This document shows positions 13,601-23,354 of a DNA stretch of 60,000 nt, piece by piece. The position numbers and the translations under genes are program-made. Position 1 is the first letter of the stretch. Every line of letters starts with the position of its first letter. Origin of the DNA: Cristatella mucedo (lineage: Eukaryota; Bryozoa; Phylactolaemata; Cristatellidae); NCBI GenBank assembly GCA_009760855.2, contig WPIO01000091.1, forward strand, positions 560,001 through 620,000. The letters run 5' to 3'. The notes under the pieces are model-generated. The model was not told the DNA's origin, searched no databases, and saw only the letters and a list, made by a program, of their open reading frames with translations.

Positions 13601-16600
13601 TTCGAGAAAGAAAGGGCGCCAAAAGATTAACTCTATATGATTTAACAGCCTCATTTATATTGCGGCAGAAGAGCCTTAAAGGCTATCACTAACCCTTGCA
13701 GTAGAGAAAAACGATCGTTCACAGCAGGACTAAAATCCACAACCTAGTTCGTCAAGAGCACGCACCCCTTACCCTTTCGCTAAAACCCGGGGGCAAGCAA
13801 AGCCATGGTAACGCACTGACCTTTCTTTGAAGACGCTATTTTTCGTTCCAGCTTCGCCCTGAAGTCTGCGACACCCCCGTATTTTTCCCGCTTTCCGTCG
13901 TCAACAAGGATGAAATGAGTGTGATCAGGGTTAAGTGACACTGGTCTTCCATGTAGAATCTTTGTGTATGGTTTGTAATGTGCAGGCCAAGACCCCTGTG
14001 TCAATGAATGACAAGTTGTGAGTAGATGCAGTTCTTTGCTCCTACGATTCCGACATCGCGAAAACAAAGCCATTTTTATCAGGCATGATGGACAACGAAA
14101 TCGCGATCCATACCTCTCCAGAGAAGTCGACAAGACACTCTCGCTGGTCCACGTAGCCCCAGGGTGCGATTCCAATGCCTCGCACTTGGTGGGTGGTGCC
14201 GTCGACCCCGCCCCAGTTATAGCTCTGCCCCTCTCGCAGCGCGTCGCCGACAGCTTTCATTACTCCTATGTTGCAGCCGGAAGAAATGAGCCACGCTGAC
14301 GTGGTCTTGGCAGCCTAAAAAAAGCGGCACAGAGTCGGCCAGGCAGCAGCGATTACGCTTACAATTACGGCCGCTTACGCTCGTGCATTTACAGAACTGA
14401 GTGAGCTGCTCGAGTTTCCGTTTGCCAAAGACACGGAAGGCGGCAGAAATTCGAAGCAAGTCACAGCATAGCTGCAGGGCCGGAAGCCCTGTCCAGCAGC
14501 CGGGCGTGCGGATAGGACTACCGCCGGCTGCTTCGTCTCAAGCTGTACATAAGCGGAATCGATCGATTGTCTTCTTCTCAGCACGTGGTGCAAGGATGAC
14601 CGAGAGGGACGTGGGAGAATCGATGCCCATACCTTCATGAGACCTCGGTTGAATATTTCGCGCATGCGCCCGTCCAGCTTAAAGTTCTTGGCGCCTCCGA
14701 TCACGGTGATGACGAGGTCAGCTAGCTTCGGCTCTCCGATTTTCCAGTACTTCATCATTAGCGTTATCATGTCATCAGCTGAATCGCTATCCGCCACGCG
14801 AATGTACTACAACGAGCGTACGTTGGGCTACAGCTGGGCCATTGGTAAATCCACGAAGCCACCATAACCATGCGTTCGCTTGGCACCAGATTTATCGGCA
14901 GTGTGTGTTCAAACCCTTTATCAATGAGCCATCGATTAGTAGCAAGGAAGTAGTACCGCACGACTCCTAGCAAAGATGCGGGGGAATTGGAAAGATAATA
15001 TTGCTGCATAAAAGCTCGTGCATAAGTACACGTTGTGTACTGTAGGGGAACCAATATTGACGACTAATCAAAAACCCTGGTGTTATTTTATCCCGAACAC
15101 CAGTTGCGAAATTTTGCGTTCCCTCTTCGCCAGTGGTTCTCAACCTGTGGGTTGCGACCCCTTTGGGGGTCGAACGACCCTTTCACTGGGGTCACCTAAG
15201 ACTATGGGAAAACACGCATTTCCACATTTTGCACCCAATAACTTTATGGTTGTAGGTCGCCACAACATGAGGAACTGTATTAAAAAGTTGCGGCATTAAA
15301 AAGGTTGAGAACCACTGCTTTTGGCGATTTCGTAAAGTTGTTAGCACAAAGGTGGCCCTAATTTTTCGAAAGCCCCGACTAAAGGAGTAAATTCGTAGGC
15401 AGCAGTACTAGCTCGGGAATCGCAGATACTATCATGACCAGCAAGAGTGACCCGACCCTTGGGTCGGTTCAAGGGTTAAATAGCCGTACCAACTTAAAGG
15501 GTTAAATAGCCGTACCGCCTTATCTATGCGGTGACTTTGGCACGCTTAGCAACACATTTAACTAACAGCAAGACAGCGAAGCCGTGGTTTTGCAAGTTAC
15601 CAATTGCTTACGGAAGGCTGTACGGCACCTTTCGCAGCAAGCTAAGTAGAGTTGACAGTGCCTACTCGAGTGGTACCCTCGGCAATTGAGTTGGATAAAC
15701 TTTAAACTCGACCTCGGTCACTGACTAAGATGCAAGGGTCACATCAAGTCTATTCTACGCGATGGATTTTGTAAGCCTGACCACAAAGAGCTGCTGACTT
15801 CTGAATTAGCTTACAGTCTCAAAATATCATTTCATTGGATTGAGCTAATGACAAATGTAAATGTAGCGGGAATCTGAAAGCTTGTATGAAGTGTAATGTC
15901 AAAGGAGTCGAGAGTCAACCAACGATAGGCTGCAGTGACACAATTAGCAGATGTTTAGAGACCCATCACCACGAGGTATTGTATCTGTGCTTCTGTTCGC
16001 TTATTTTTGCTGTAGGTTAATAGCAACAGATGGAAGCCACAACATCAACCATTTAATTTCTAACGTCGGTAAGACTGAGAGAGCTATTCCACTACCTTGC
16101 TTCACCGGTGACTGGAATTATACCTATCACAAGAGTTTACCTATGACATGTAAGGTCTTCATCTTTATCTTTATTTAATCCATTAGCATGTAAGCCTTTT
16201 ATTAAGAGATTACCCTGTATATTTACTTACATTAGTGATTTCTTTCTCTGCCATTTGCAGACAAGTTTAAGTAATCTTCCACTTGACACAGCTTACTTAT
16301 CGACATGAGACTTTGAGAACTGGGTGAAAATACACACGTCTACCTTCTGGCCTTCTCACTCACTGACCACATGCATTTAGACAGGATATATTTCGAAATT
16401 CAAAGTTACTAATTCTAATCAGTACTTCAAAGATAATGAATGTGTGCCAGACAAGAAATTTAGCTCGTTGTCATTATATTTTTGGAGTGGCTGTGGCCAG
16501 CCATCAGGGTTCACTGGCGTACACGTTTCCATTGCAGCTTCACAAGAGATATAGCTGGAGCTGCAAACAACCAAACAAAGTGGCCGAAGTTGTAATCAAT

Positions 16601-17244
16601 CTAATAAAATAAATTCTGAAATGCGGGGTAACCAACTGTCGTAGGGTACCTAACTGTTCTGAACAGCCAACAAAGCATAGCCATGGCGAGGCTTAATCGA
16701 GTTCACAGCTATATAGCTATAGCTACAAGCTCGTGGCTGTCCTGAGCCTTTTGTTTTCCTGATCCCTGATGCTGATTAGAAGAGGCAGTAGAAAAGTAAT
16801 TGCGTTCACAAATATACATACACATACTAATGTCACATCCGACGCTGCCTAAGCATCTATCACTTCGCTTAAGTCCAAATTTATATGTCCTGAGCTTTCT
16901 TCACATGTCATTTTTCGACTATGTAGCTACCAGTGGTTGCTCGAAGTTTTACTGCAGCAAGAATGGAAATAACAAAGACACGAAGACATGTTAACATGCC
17001 ACAGTAGGGTGCCCATCTTAATTTACCTTGGCAGGCTTTCTCTTGCGGACATCGTCCTCCAAGAATTCGATTTTCCCGAAGCTGTTGCAAGCGTGCAACT
17101 CAATATCGGTGAGTGCATCATACGGTTTCTGCATTGCTGCTGAGGATGGGCTTGTTGACGCGATGCTTTTTGGTATCGGCGTAGTGACCATGAGGGATTT
17201 TGATGCTCTCTTGCCATCCATTTGGAAAAAAAGATTGTTGACTC
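1451..17244 (-). CDS. TRPM-family cation channel gene, eight N-terminal-half exons (partial)
   Basis: Eight exons, read in the order 17244-17027, 14806-14633, 14314-14114, 13995-13821, 12635-12461, 10067-9908, 8019-7705 and 1695-1451, encode about 553 residues of a TRPM (melastatin) channel. TRPM proteins are tetrameric plasma-membrane cation channels; this part is the large cytosolic N-terminus. Visible landmarks in order are VITVIGGAKNFKLDGR, GVMKAVGDALREG, GIGIAPWG, HTHFILVDDG, LLVVEGGTDAI, EGTGRAADIIAYAY, LQLALTWDRSDIA, FVKLLMQNG with RLEELY, and ELFIWAVL. All introns are GT-AG and all seven joins conserve phase. The initiator exon (above 17244) and the six-helix pore domain, TRP helix and C-terminus (below 1451) are not present or not found. 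Whether it is nearer TRPM1/3/6/7 or TRPM2/8 cannot be settled by eye. Family assignment is strong; exon edges are inferred from splice signals and homology. Confidence 0.9.
1696..3321. other. TRPM intron between exons G and H, left part
   Basis: Mostly unremarkable. A GC-rich patch at 2290-2860 may be an unknown mobile element, but no motif was recognised. Confidence 0.4.
3322..3680 (-). mobile_element. LINE family A 3' end
   Basis: 5'-truncated copy in a TRPM intron, same orientation as the gene. It encodes a decayed PPKACNSLPMHV block, then the 3' UTR, the hairpin (about 3349-3393) and an ATT-rich tail at 3322-3340. Confidence 0.7.
3681..5439. other. TRPM intron, middle part
   Basis: AT-rich. 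A short GC-balanced stretch at 3700-3905 is open on both strands without a recognisable domain. Confidence 0.4.
5440..7390 (+). repeat. Composite tandem-repeat element, copy 1 (about ten 150-190-bp units)
   Basis: Diverged units share the words cgacagcaatggcccgggccaata, tccactgcaaatc and attccacgt. The core word recurs near 5600, 5945, 6123, 6272, 6457, 6620, 6810, 6930, 7100 and 7260. Unit by unit it is collinear with 49525-51110, so it is a dispersed 2-kb element built of internal repeats, not a simple satellite. It is interrupted by a SINE at 5768-5912. Non-coding; lies in the TRPM intron between exons G and H. Confidence 0.75.
5768..5912 (-). mobile_element. tRNA-derived SINE inside composite repeat copy 1
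   Basis: Reversed B box (gggttcaaacccacgacc), then the body tgcagcggcaat...atcgcc, and the terminal gaggctgttaaatca word (minus strand). The homologous position in composite repeat copy 2 (about 49835) lacks it. Confidence 0.7.
7705..8019 (-). CDS. TRPM exon G (LQLALTWDRSDIA exon)
   Basis: This 315-bp exon (105 codons, phase 0 to 0) has acceptor gctccag and donor AAG|gtacaa. It begins ITIFNMNHHQALDRAIL and includes LQLALTWDRSDIAADKI, a W-E-x-G-S-L-D segment, ALMDDKVDFVKLLMQNG and RLEELYNK. These are the melastatin homology repeat signatures found in all TRPM subfamilies. Confidence 0.92.
8553..8715 (+). mobile_element. tRNA-derived SINE
   Basis: Head with gagtaagactctcgcacttcacgac and B-box-like gggttcgggtaatgc, body ctgccgcctgcagggtggtgat and tail aaggctcttttgccgctttatgga. 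The same order of words occurs in 32482-32645. Lies in the TRPM intron between exons F and G, antisense to the gene. Confidence 0.65.
9330..9410 (-). mobile_element. Possible SINE head fragment
   Basis: Minus strand has ttaggcgcttgcc...gtcatgggttcgagccctg, a plausible A-box to B-box spacing. The family body is not recognisable. Confidence 0.35.
9908..10067 (-). CDS. TRPM exon F (linker helices)
   Basis: This 160-bp exon lies between a textbook acceptor (ttttgttttcag) and donor CTG|gtaatg. The single first base completes the Ser codon of exon E, followed by 53 codons and phase 0 exit. The product is helical and Lys-rich, ending LVEKVLKCCEKEQL. It lines up with the TRPM segment before the conserved 'LITIF' helix. 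Sequence conservation alone is weak; phase and position make the case. Confidence 0.78.
10630..10790 (-). mobile_element. LINE family A 3' UTR relic
   Basis: The hairpin word is decayed (tatagcgccttgagataac ... gggtactgtaaatgtgctg), followed by the UTR word agcatgagct. Lies in the TRPM intron between exons E and F. Confidence 0.5.
10965..11033 (+). repeat. AT-rich simple repeat (AAAT/ATAAT units)
   Basis: aataaataaataaata runs into ataataaatataataaat; low complexity in the TRPM intron between exons E and F. A short CAGA run follows at 11107-11147. Confidence 0.85.
12461..12635 (-). CDS. TRPM exon E (EGGTDAI / GRAADII exon)
   Basis: This 175-bp exon takes two bases to complete the codon left by exon D, then gives IPLVLLVVEGGTDAI and ICEGTGRAADIIAYAY. 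Both are TRPM LSDAT hallmarks (EGG and G-S/T-G-R-A-A-D). It ends with AG at donor GAG|gtattc, completed by the first C of the next exon to a Ser codon. An earlier donor at AAA|gtcgac is weaker and would break phase. Confidence 0.88.
13258..13345 (-). mobile_element. LINE family A hairpin relic
   Basis: Contains gaactcagtctctttctaggcgctttacatttgctgcac on the plus strand (inside 13295-13336), the reverse of the family A 3' hairpin. Only the 3' tip is left. Confidence 0.5.
13638..13790 (-). mobile_element. tRNA-derived SINE next to TRPM exon D donor
   Basis: Minus strand: tagcgaaagggtaagg A-box-like, decayed B box (ttttagtcctgc), ctactgcaagg, cctttaaggctcttctgccgc, and gaggctgttaaatca end. In sense orientation, beginning about 30 bases after the exon D splice donor. 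Confidence 0.65.
13821..13995 (-). CDS. TRPM exon D (HFILVDDG exon)
   Basis: This 175-bp exon starts in phase 0 after acceptor cacag and ends with one base of a split codon at donor AAAG|gtcagt. It encodes 58 residues with LNPDHTHFILVDDGKREKYG and FRAKLERKI, a highly conserved TRPM block. A tRNA-derived SINE starts about 30 bases into the following intron, in the same orientation as the gene. Confidence 0.9.
14114..14314 (-). CDS. TRPM exon C (LSDAT core)
   Basis: This 201-bp exon encodes 67 residues, phase 0 to 0, after a strong acceptor (long T run then ag) and before donor GAG|gtatgg. It contains SAWLISSGCNIGVMKAVGDA and GIGIAPWGYVDQRECLV. In most TRPMs the loop reads TGG followed by a residue and TGV; here it reads SSG-CNIGV, so the first Thr-Gly are replaced. 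The surrounding fold residues are kept. Confidence 0.9.
14633..14806 (-). CDS. TRPM exon B (LSDAT start)
   Basis: This 174-bp exon is phase 0 at both ends, with acceptor gttgtag and donor AAG|gtatgg. It encodes 58 residues beginning YIRVADSDS and including the family signature VITVIGGAKNFKLDGR. This is the first beta-alpha unit of the SLOG/LSDAT nucleotide-binding-like fold of TRPM N-termini. Confidence 0.9.
14807..17026. other. TRPM intron between exons A and B
   Basis: Contains the SPIN-like MITE (15131-15317). A short repeated word (agggttaaatagccgtacc) occurs twice at about 15470-15515. No other feature seen. Confidence 0.5.
15131..15317. mobile_element. SPIN-like hAT MITE
   Basis: 187 bp with perfect 16-bp terminal inverted repeats (CAGTGGTTCTCAACCT). 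It is flanked by an imperfect 8-bp duplication (ctcttcgc / cttttggc, 6 of 8). The subterminal GCGACCCCTTTGGGGGTCGA block and the CACAACATGAGGAACTGTAT block near the right end agree with what I recall of SPIN (Space Invader) non-autonomous elements. SPIN is a hAT family known for horizontal transfer among tetrapods and some invertebrates. No transposase is encoded. It lies in the TRPM intron between exons A and B. Recognition is from memory; hAT identity is firmer than the SPIN label. Confidence 0.82.
17027..17244 (-). CDS. TRPM exon A (start of homology region)
   Basis: This 218-bp exon is bounded by a pyrimidine-rich acceptor ending tttag (just above 17244) and the donor AAG|gtaaat. It enters with two bases of a split codon and ends in phase 0. 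The C-terminal part, SFGKIEFLEDDVRKRKPAK, matches the place in TRPM proteins where a short strand precedes the YIRV start of the LSDAT domain. The first half is Ser/Lys/Pro-rich and not conserved, so an internal acceptor (for example before KPYDALTD) is possible. I found no CxCG-type N-terminal exon upstream. Confidence 0.65.
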
Positions 17245-17984
17245 CTAAAGGCAGGGAATACACAAGCGACATGTCCTACACTGCTGCGACAGCTCTTGGA
17301 ACGAAAACTATCCCTCTCTAAGTTTAGGAAACGTCTTCTAAAAACCTATTAAGTAAAGATTGCCCATTAGGTAAGTATCAATCAGAAGATTTAATTTGAA
17401 GTTTGACAGTCCTAGCAAGGTCGGCGTTGATCCTTCTTCTTGACTGTATATTTCCATCTCGTTTGATAATCGCGAAGCAGTCTTCCTCGCACTCATATCA
17501 AATTGCTTGTCTAATTAAAGATGCCGTTAGATCCAAGTTTAGTACAACTCAGAGCGCGGCCTTGACAAGACCCAGTGCTTACTTATCAAAAGCGCTACAC
17601 AAAGGTCGGAGACACTTTACTTTAAGCAGAATCACCTGTCAATCATAAGGTTAGACTCGATCAAAATTTTCTTTCACGTCTGCAAGGGTTTATGAAAAGG
17701 CTTACCCGGCGGCCCCTTATTGATGTCTTGGTTATATACCTGGGTCCAAATCGTAAGTGCATTTCTCATTTGTCTATACTAGTCCTTTGAGCATTGACTC
17801 CAAAGGCTTTGTAACCCTAACTCAGTAGCACATTCACCTGCACACCATTTATTACCAGCAGCACAAGCTTTAAGAACAGTAGACTCAGCTCTTAAGCATG
17901 ATGAATAACAGCCTACTTGTAGAAATGTGTAAACCTTTCCTGGAAGCCTAAAAATGCTCCAGTTAGGAACAATCGATCGTCTAA
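17245..17984. other. Upstream of TRPM exon A, nothing recognised
   Basis: Expected to be intron leading to the N-terminal exon; no such exon was seen here. Confidence 0.4.
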
Positions 17985-18150
17985 TAAAATAATTATAATA
18001 ATACATGCAATATGTATAGCGGTCTGAGAGAACTCTATCTCTTTTTAGGCACTTTGCATATGCTGCACAGGAATCGTGATCGAATGGTTAGTGGTAGCAT
18101 GCTCAATGACAGCAAGGGATTGACGATTCACGTGCTGACAATGCAGCAGA
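17985..18150 (-). mobile_element. LINE family A 3' end
   Basis: An AT tail (taataatac near 17995), hairpin (18016-18055) and UTR words (gaatggttagtggtagcatgctcaa) are visible; 5' truncated in the UTR. Confidence 0.65.
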
Positions 18151-18595
18151 AGACTATGGAGATTTTAGTGGTGATATTGATGACGAGTTTCTTGCTAACT
18201 GTGATGATTAAAGTAAACTTATACTAACTAAAAACGAGATGTATTCAGTAATAATATTTTTCAATACACTGAAAAAAAATTCATCAATTTACGGTCCGAC
18301 TTACACTTGGGTGCGACCTATAATCGTAAAAGTACGGTACTATTCTGCCAGTGGAGCTATGCAGATGACTGAAGGGAACCCGATGGAAATGCCGACCACC
18401 CTAACCGCTACGCCTAATCGTCCGTCAGTTTGAAAGCAGGAAACCCGCGGAAAACAATCGTTGCTTTAAGACACAGAACTCAGTGCAATGAGTAGGCAGC
18501 TCCGGTGACTTCGGTTCTTGGGCGATGAAGCATTGCAGCGACCGACCTCCCCAGCATCCTACTACTAAAACTACGAAAAAGAAATAATACAATTG

Positions 18596-18760
18596 AACAT
18601 TGAACCCTCGGAGAACTGAATCTCTTCCTAGGTACTTTACAGATGCTGTATAGCAAGCATTACCAAATGATTAATGATAACATCCACAAGCAGTGTAAGC
18701 AGGTGCATGCAGACGAAGGACGAATCACAAAGAACCACTAAATGCTGTAATAAACAGGTA
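18596..18760 (-). mobile_element. LINE family A 3' end
   Basis: Hairpin word gagaactgaatctcttcctaggtactttacagatgctg (within 18610-18650), then UTR and a cacaaagaaccactaaatgctg word shared with 3480-3500. Sits just below family B copy 18835. Confidence 0.6.
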
Positions 18761-18834
18761 GGTTGACGGTGCTACGACGAACTCCCATAGTTTGATTTCC
18801 TATAAATGCATTTTTTCACAACGACACTGATGAA

Positions 18835-21330
18835 TTGTAATTCACCTCCGTCTGTAGCTCCACAAATACTAGTAGGAGAGTTATGAAGCACACTCACAGC
18901 CTAAGCAGCTTTCGGTACTCATTCGGTAGCCAACATACTTCATCGCATGCAACAAAGAGAAAGTGAGAATTATAGCATAGCTGAGTCAGGAGAGCAATTG
19001 AGCTTGTGAGTAGCATGGACGTAGCTGCTCTCGACGGCTGAAAATGATGAGCCATAGTGGGCAGTAGGAGAGTAGTTGTCATTTCGTAAGAATTGTGGAA
19101 GCGAGTCCCACAGTCTAGGCCCTGCAGAGCAAAAGCTCCTGTAGCCAGTGGTCTTTATGCGGAGGAACGGAACAGCTAATTGATTGTCCATACAGAACCT
19201 GAGGACACGAAGAGACTGAAACTAGTGCATCAGTTCAGCTAGGTATGGAGGAGCCAAGCCGTGGTGGGCCTTGTGGGTCAGCGTAAGAACTTTGCAGTAT
19301 ATCCTTTGATCAACCGGCAGCCATCCTAGCTCTTTTAGCAAATGAGAGACGTGGTCGAACCTATGGGACTTAAAAACTAGCCTTGCAGCCATATTCATAG
19401 CCATCTGCAGTGGCCTAGTTGCTTTCTTTGGTAGCCCAGCCAAAAGGGAGTTACTATAGCCAAGCCAAGACAGAACTAAGGAGCTAGTTAATTTTTTTGC
19501 CAGCCACTGTGGAAGCTCCTAATCTTAGATAGGGATCGGACGTGATGGCTTAGCTGTAGGAGCAGTCTTCTCAATGAAGCTTTTAAAATTTAGGCAGCTA
19601 ATTAAAAATAACACCTAAATTAATTTTGAGCAAGTGCTGATGGTCGCAAGACAGCATCTCTTTTTAGAAGAGCAAAGCCTTTAAATCCAGCCGCATGCTT
19701 AGGGTGTTCTATGAGCAGCAGTTCGGCTGTATCGTCATTTAGTTTCAAAAAGGTTTCCGACATCTAGGATCGAATGTCGGCCAGGTAAGCATTAGGTTTA
19801 TCAGTTTCTGCCGCAGAATCAGACGGTTTGAACGACAAATACAGATGAGTATCGTCAGCATAGAAGTGATATTATATTCCATTGGCCTTAATCACTTTAC
19901 CCAGAGGTTAAGTATAAATTGAGAACAGTAATGAACCAAGGACAGACCGTTGAGGGACTCCACTGGTGACCCGTCTTGTTTGTGAGACCAGAGGCCGCCC
20001 ACACACATGAATTGAACAAGATCAAACTAGTACGAGTCAAACCACCCTAATGCCTCGTCTGCCTTTCCGATCGTTGCTCTCAATCGTTCAAGTATAACAC
20101 CGTGATCAGTGGTGTCAAAGGCAGTTGATTGATCTAGCTGAGCTAGGTCAGCGACATTCTCGTCATCATTGCCATATAGAATGTCATTGTTAACACGGAG
20201 GAGAGCAGTTTCAGTGGAGTGCTGCCTCTTGAACCCTGATTGAAATGTTTCTGAGATTTCATAATATGTGCAACCAGCTGCTTAGTGAAAATTTTTCAAG
20301 AATTTTTGACAAAAAGGAAGAAGGGAAACTGGGTGATAGTTTGCAAGGACCTCTGTCTCTAATCAAGGCTTTCAAAGTATGGCTCTAACGATTGCCGATT
20401 TGAAAGACTTGGGTACAACCCTTTTTTCCAAAGAAGCATTAAAATCTCGGTTATGGTAGGGCTAAGTTGGCCTGCGATTGAAGACCACAGAGATTATGGT
20501 ACAGGGTCTTCAGGAGACGAGCTCTTTTTACTAGACCTTATTAAGGTAGCCACATCACATGCAGAAACCTCGGAAAACCTTTTAAAGAAGGCTATAGGCT
20601 GTGATACCACAACTACTTTACTTTGAGCTGATTTATGGAGGGACGAATGTGCACAATTTTTTCAGTACATAAGGTTGAAAACTTTTCGGCTCAGCCATTA
20701 ACATCTGGGGATTCAGACCTCTCACCACTGGCCAGTACATAGCTTACTGTCTTTTCAATCAGTTTTGGGTCCGATTGGCAGGAATTCAGTTTTTGAGTGA
20801 CAAAAAAAGCCCTGGCTTTTTAATCTTCCAGGCTTAAACTCAAAGGAAATCTGTGAAATTGACTAGATCTGCATCAGAACCCGATTTCTCAAAACGACGT
20901 TTAAGTTTAAAATTTTTTGTAAATTGAAAGGAATCTCCACAACTCTGTAGACGGATAGAATGAACGAGAGGATACTTGTCAAGAGCACTCCTGAGTGTCA
21001 TATTCATCGCATCAGTGAGGGTATCGAGGCTGTCGGTCGAGTCTGAATGCAGATCAAGAAGACCTGCATTACAAACAGATTTTAAATGTGTGTCTATGTC
21101 AATGCTTTTTTTAAGTTACGTCGCTGGACACGTTCGACATTACCCTGTACGTACAAGGGAGCAGTAACAGTAAACGAGACCGAATCTGAGCGGGTCAGCG
21201 GGCACACCACAAGGTCAGTGGGGAAAACATCCTTAGTGATCAAGAGATCTTGAATATGGCCACTGACGTGGGTGGTATGATTAACGTGTTGGACCAAACC
21301 AAAATTCAATTTCGAGACAGTCTACTCCGT
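18835..21330 (-). mobile_element. LINE family B (CR1/L2-like), 2.5-kb degenerate copy
   Basis: Minus-strand landmarks, downwards: end of an endonuclease (HTTHVSGHIQDLLI near 21260), a GVPQ-like block near 19950, and YADD at 19851-19862. LGWLPVDQRIYCKVL comes near 19320, and SAGPRLWDSLPQFLR near 19110. Many stops and shifts. The 3' end near 18835 shows a degenerate TTACA-type tail. The same 3' end is seen at 28636-29048, where the tail is clean. It is 5' truncated. Confidence 0.8.
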
Positions 21331-23354
21331 TACTGCCGGCCTGCTTATTTCCTCAACTCTCATTCTGACACAGCAAATGCCTATCCCTCAGTTCCTCTGC
21401 TTTAGTTCATCTCCTGCTTATGCCCTCCACGGTTTCATTTTGTACATACACCTGGTCTGATTATATCGTTTGTGCTCCGAAATTCACTTAGGATAGACGC
21501 TCTGAAAACTCTGCAGCGTACAGCCCACGTACTCATTATGCATGTTTTTATTAAGCTATTAACAGATATATACCATACATAAAAGACCATGTAAAAAGGG
21601 TGCGTTGAATCTTCATGCACGAATTTGATTGCTTTCAGAAATAGGCCAATTAGCAACTATCTTGTTCAGCCTCAACTGATTGAAATAACAAAAATTGCAG
21701 TAGTTTGTTTTGGAAAATTTTAATTTAAAGCAAAGCAGTGCTATAAGCTTACCATATGAAATATCTTGCCCGAGTATTGGCTGTCTTGCTTGCAGTGCAT
21801 AGTAATGCTTAGTTTCCACTTCACCGCAAAAGCAGCTACAATAGGAATAAGTAAAGCTCACATTTTAGCTTTGAAATAAAAGTGATCTGGTATTAACATC
21901 GGAATGATTGTTTAAACTGACGACATCGCCTGCTAATAATGTGCACATTTACAGGATTTACAGCCAGTTTAAAAGTAAAGCACTCACTATAACAAAGGTA
22001 CAATGTTCTTAATGTAGAGAAAAACATGTACATTATCTGCAACATATGTAGTGTCCATTATAAATTATGTATATGGAGAAATGCTACGTGGTTCCATCAA
22101 ATCTGGCGGATTGCATCTTCTTGGGACGCCTTGATTATTGACTTAGATTAAAAATAGTTTCTCTGCATCATGGAACTTTACCATTGCTTATTAAACACTA
22201 CCAATATGCTCTTAACTTGAGCAAGTCTAAGAAAGGCTGTTGGTCTGCTTTCCATTCAGCCAAGTGGCTTGAGCTGACAGTCACAAAGGGTAGCCATTAG
22301 AAACTATCGATTTATTTCCTTGCTGTCCCGTCTAATGCGGTTTGTTTTGGCATGCGTCTCAGCTACTGCGGTAAACAAAGACTGATTGCAATGTTTTTCC
22401 AGAGCCAAAAATGATATAACTGTTGGGAGAGAACATATTCGATTGGCCGATGATAATCTTGAAGCTCTTAAAAATATTTGCACCACATGAGATGGAAAGG
22501 AATATTATTGAATTTTTTATCGCACGGTGGCCACTGTCAATTGTAATGCAAGAAAACAATTATTTCAAGTTTTTATTTACTATTTAATTAATTTTACTGA
22601 ACGACTGATAAGAAATTTATTGCAGAGTGTCAGACCGGTCAAAAGTTACAGAGCACTAAGCGAACAGCATCGCAATATAGTCGTACGTAGTCTATCCCTA
22701 CGCTTTGTGTATTCCTTTGGTTGAAACCGTAATTAATCCATTTTGAGCTCACCTTTTTAAAAATGTCTAGGTTGAATCACTAATAACTATTGCACTAAAT
22801 GCTGAATGGTGAAATCGTGTGACAATTATGTGGCTGAATAATTTCGGCCTTTTAAGTCGTATTAATCCTTACAAGCTAAGCGTATTATTCTTTCCAGAGA
22901 AACTACAGGCGAAATAAGCATATATATCAAACTCAAACCAAAATCTAGATTATGCAATCAGTCGAGGCTCATTAGACTTTTAAAAAAGCTCCATATTTAG
23001 TGAACAAACTTTAATTTGTATACTAAAGTGTTAACTATAGCATATATTCTTTCAACTCCCATGCTGTTCGTACTGCTTACATTTGCTTATAGATAACGAC
23101 TAAGCTACCCAATTTGAATTACAAGGAAACCAGCCTAAAAGCTATGAGAAAACCTAACGTTAATTGAAAATTGAATAACATGTACCTAAACATGGGCTCG
23201 GTCAGCATATCTCTTTTAGCATCTGTACAAAAATGTATGCTCTGTTCAAAGACTAGACCGCCTCCTCAGCTAAACAATCAAGTTTCCTTACTTTCAGCTA
23301 CACAATAGCATAAAAACATTCGGGCTTGCTTAAACAGGAATACTACATCTAATG
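21331..23354. other. AT-rich intergenic or intronic sequence
   Basis: No coding exon, SINE or LINE could be recognised in this 2-kb stretch. Confidence 0.4.

Larger units (their letters stand above)
12636..13820. other. TRPM intron between exons D and E
   Basis: Holds a LINE A hairpin relic (13258-13345) and a SINE (13638-13790). Otherwise nothing recognised. Confidence 0.5.

Noticed and set aside
14018-14299. Plus-strand 93-codon ORF
   Set aside because: Overlaps TRPM exon C in antisense; the conserved motifs are all on the minus strand.
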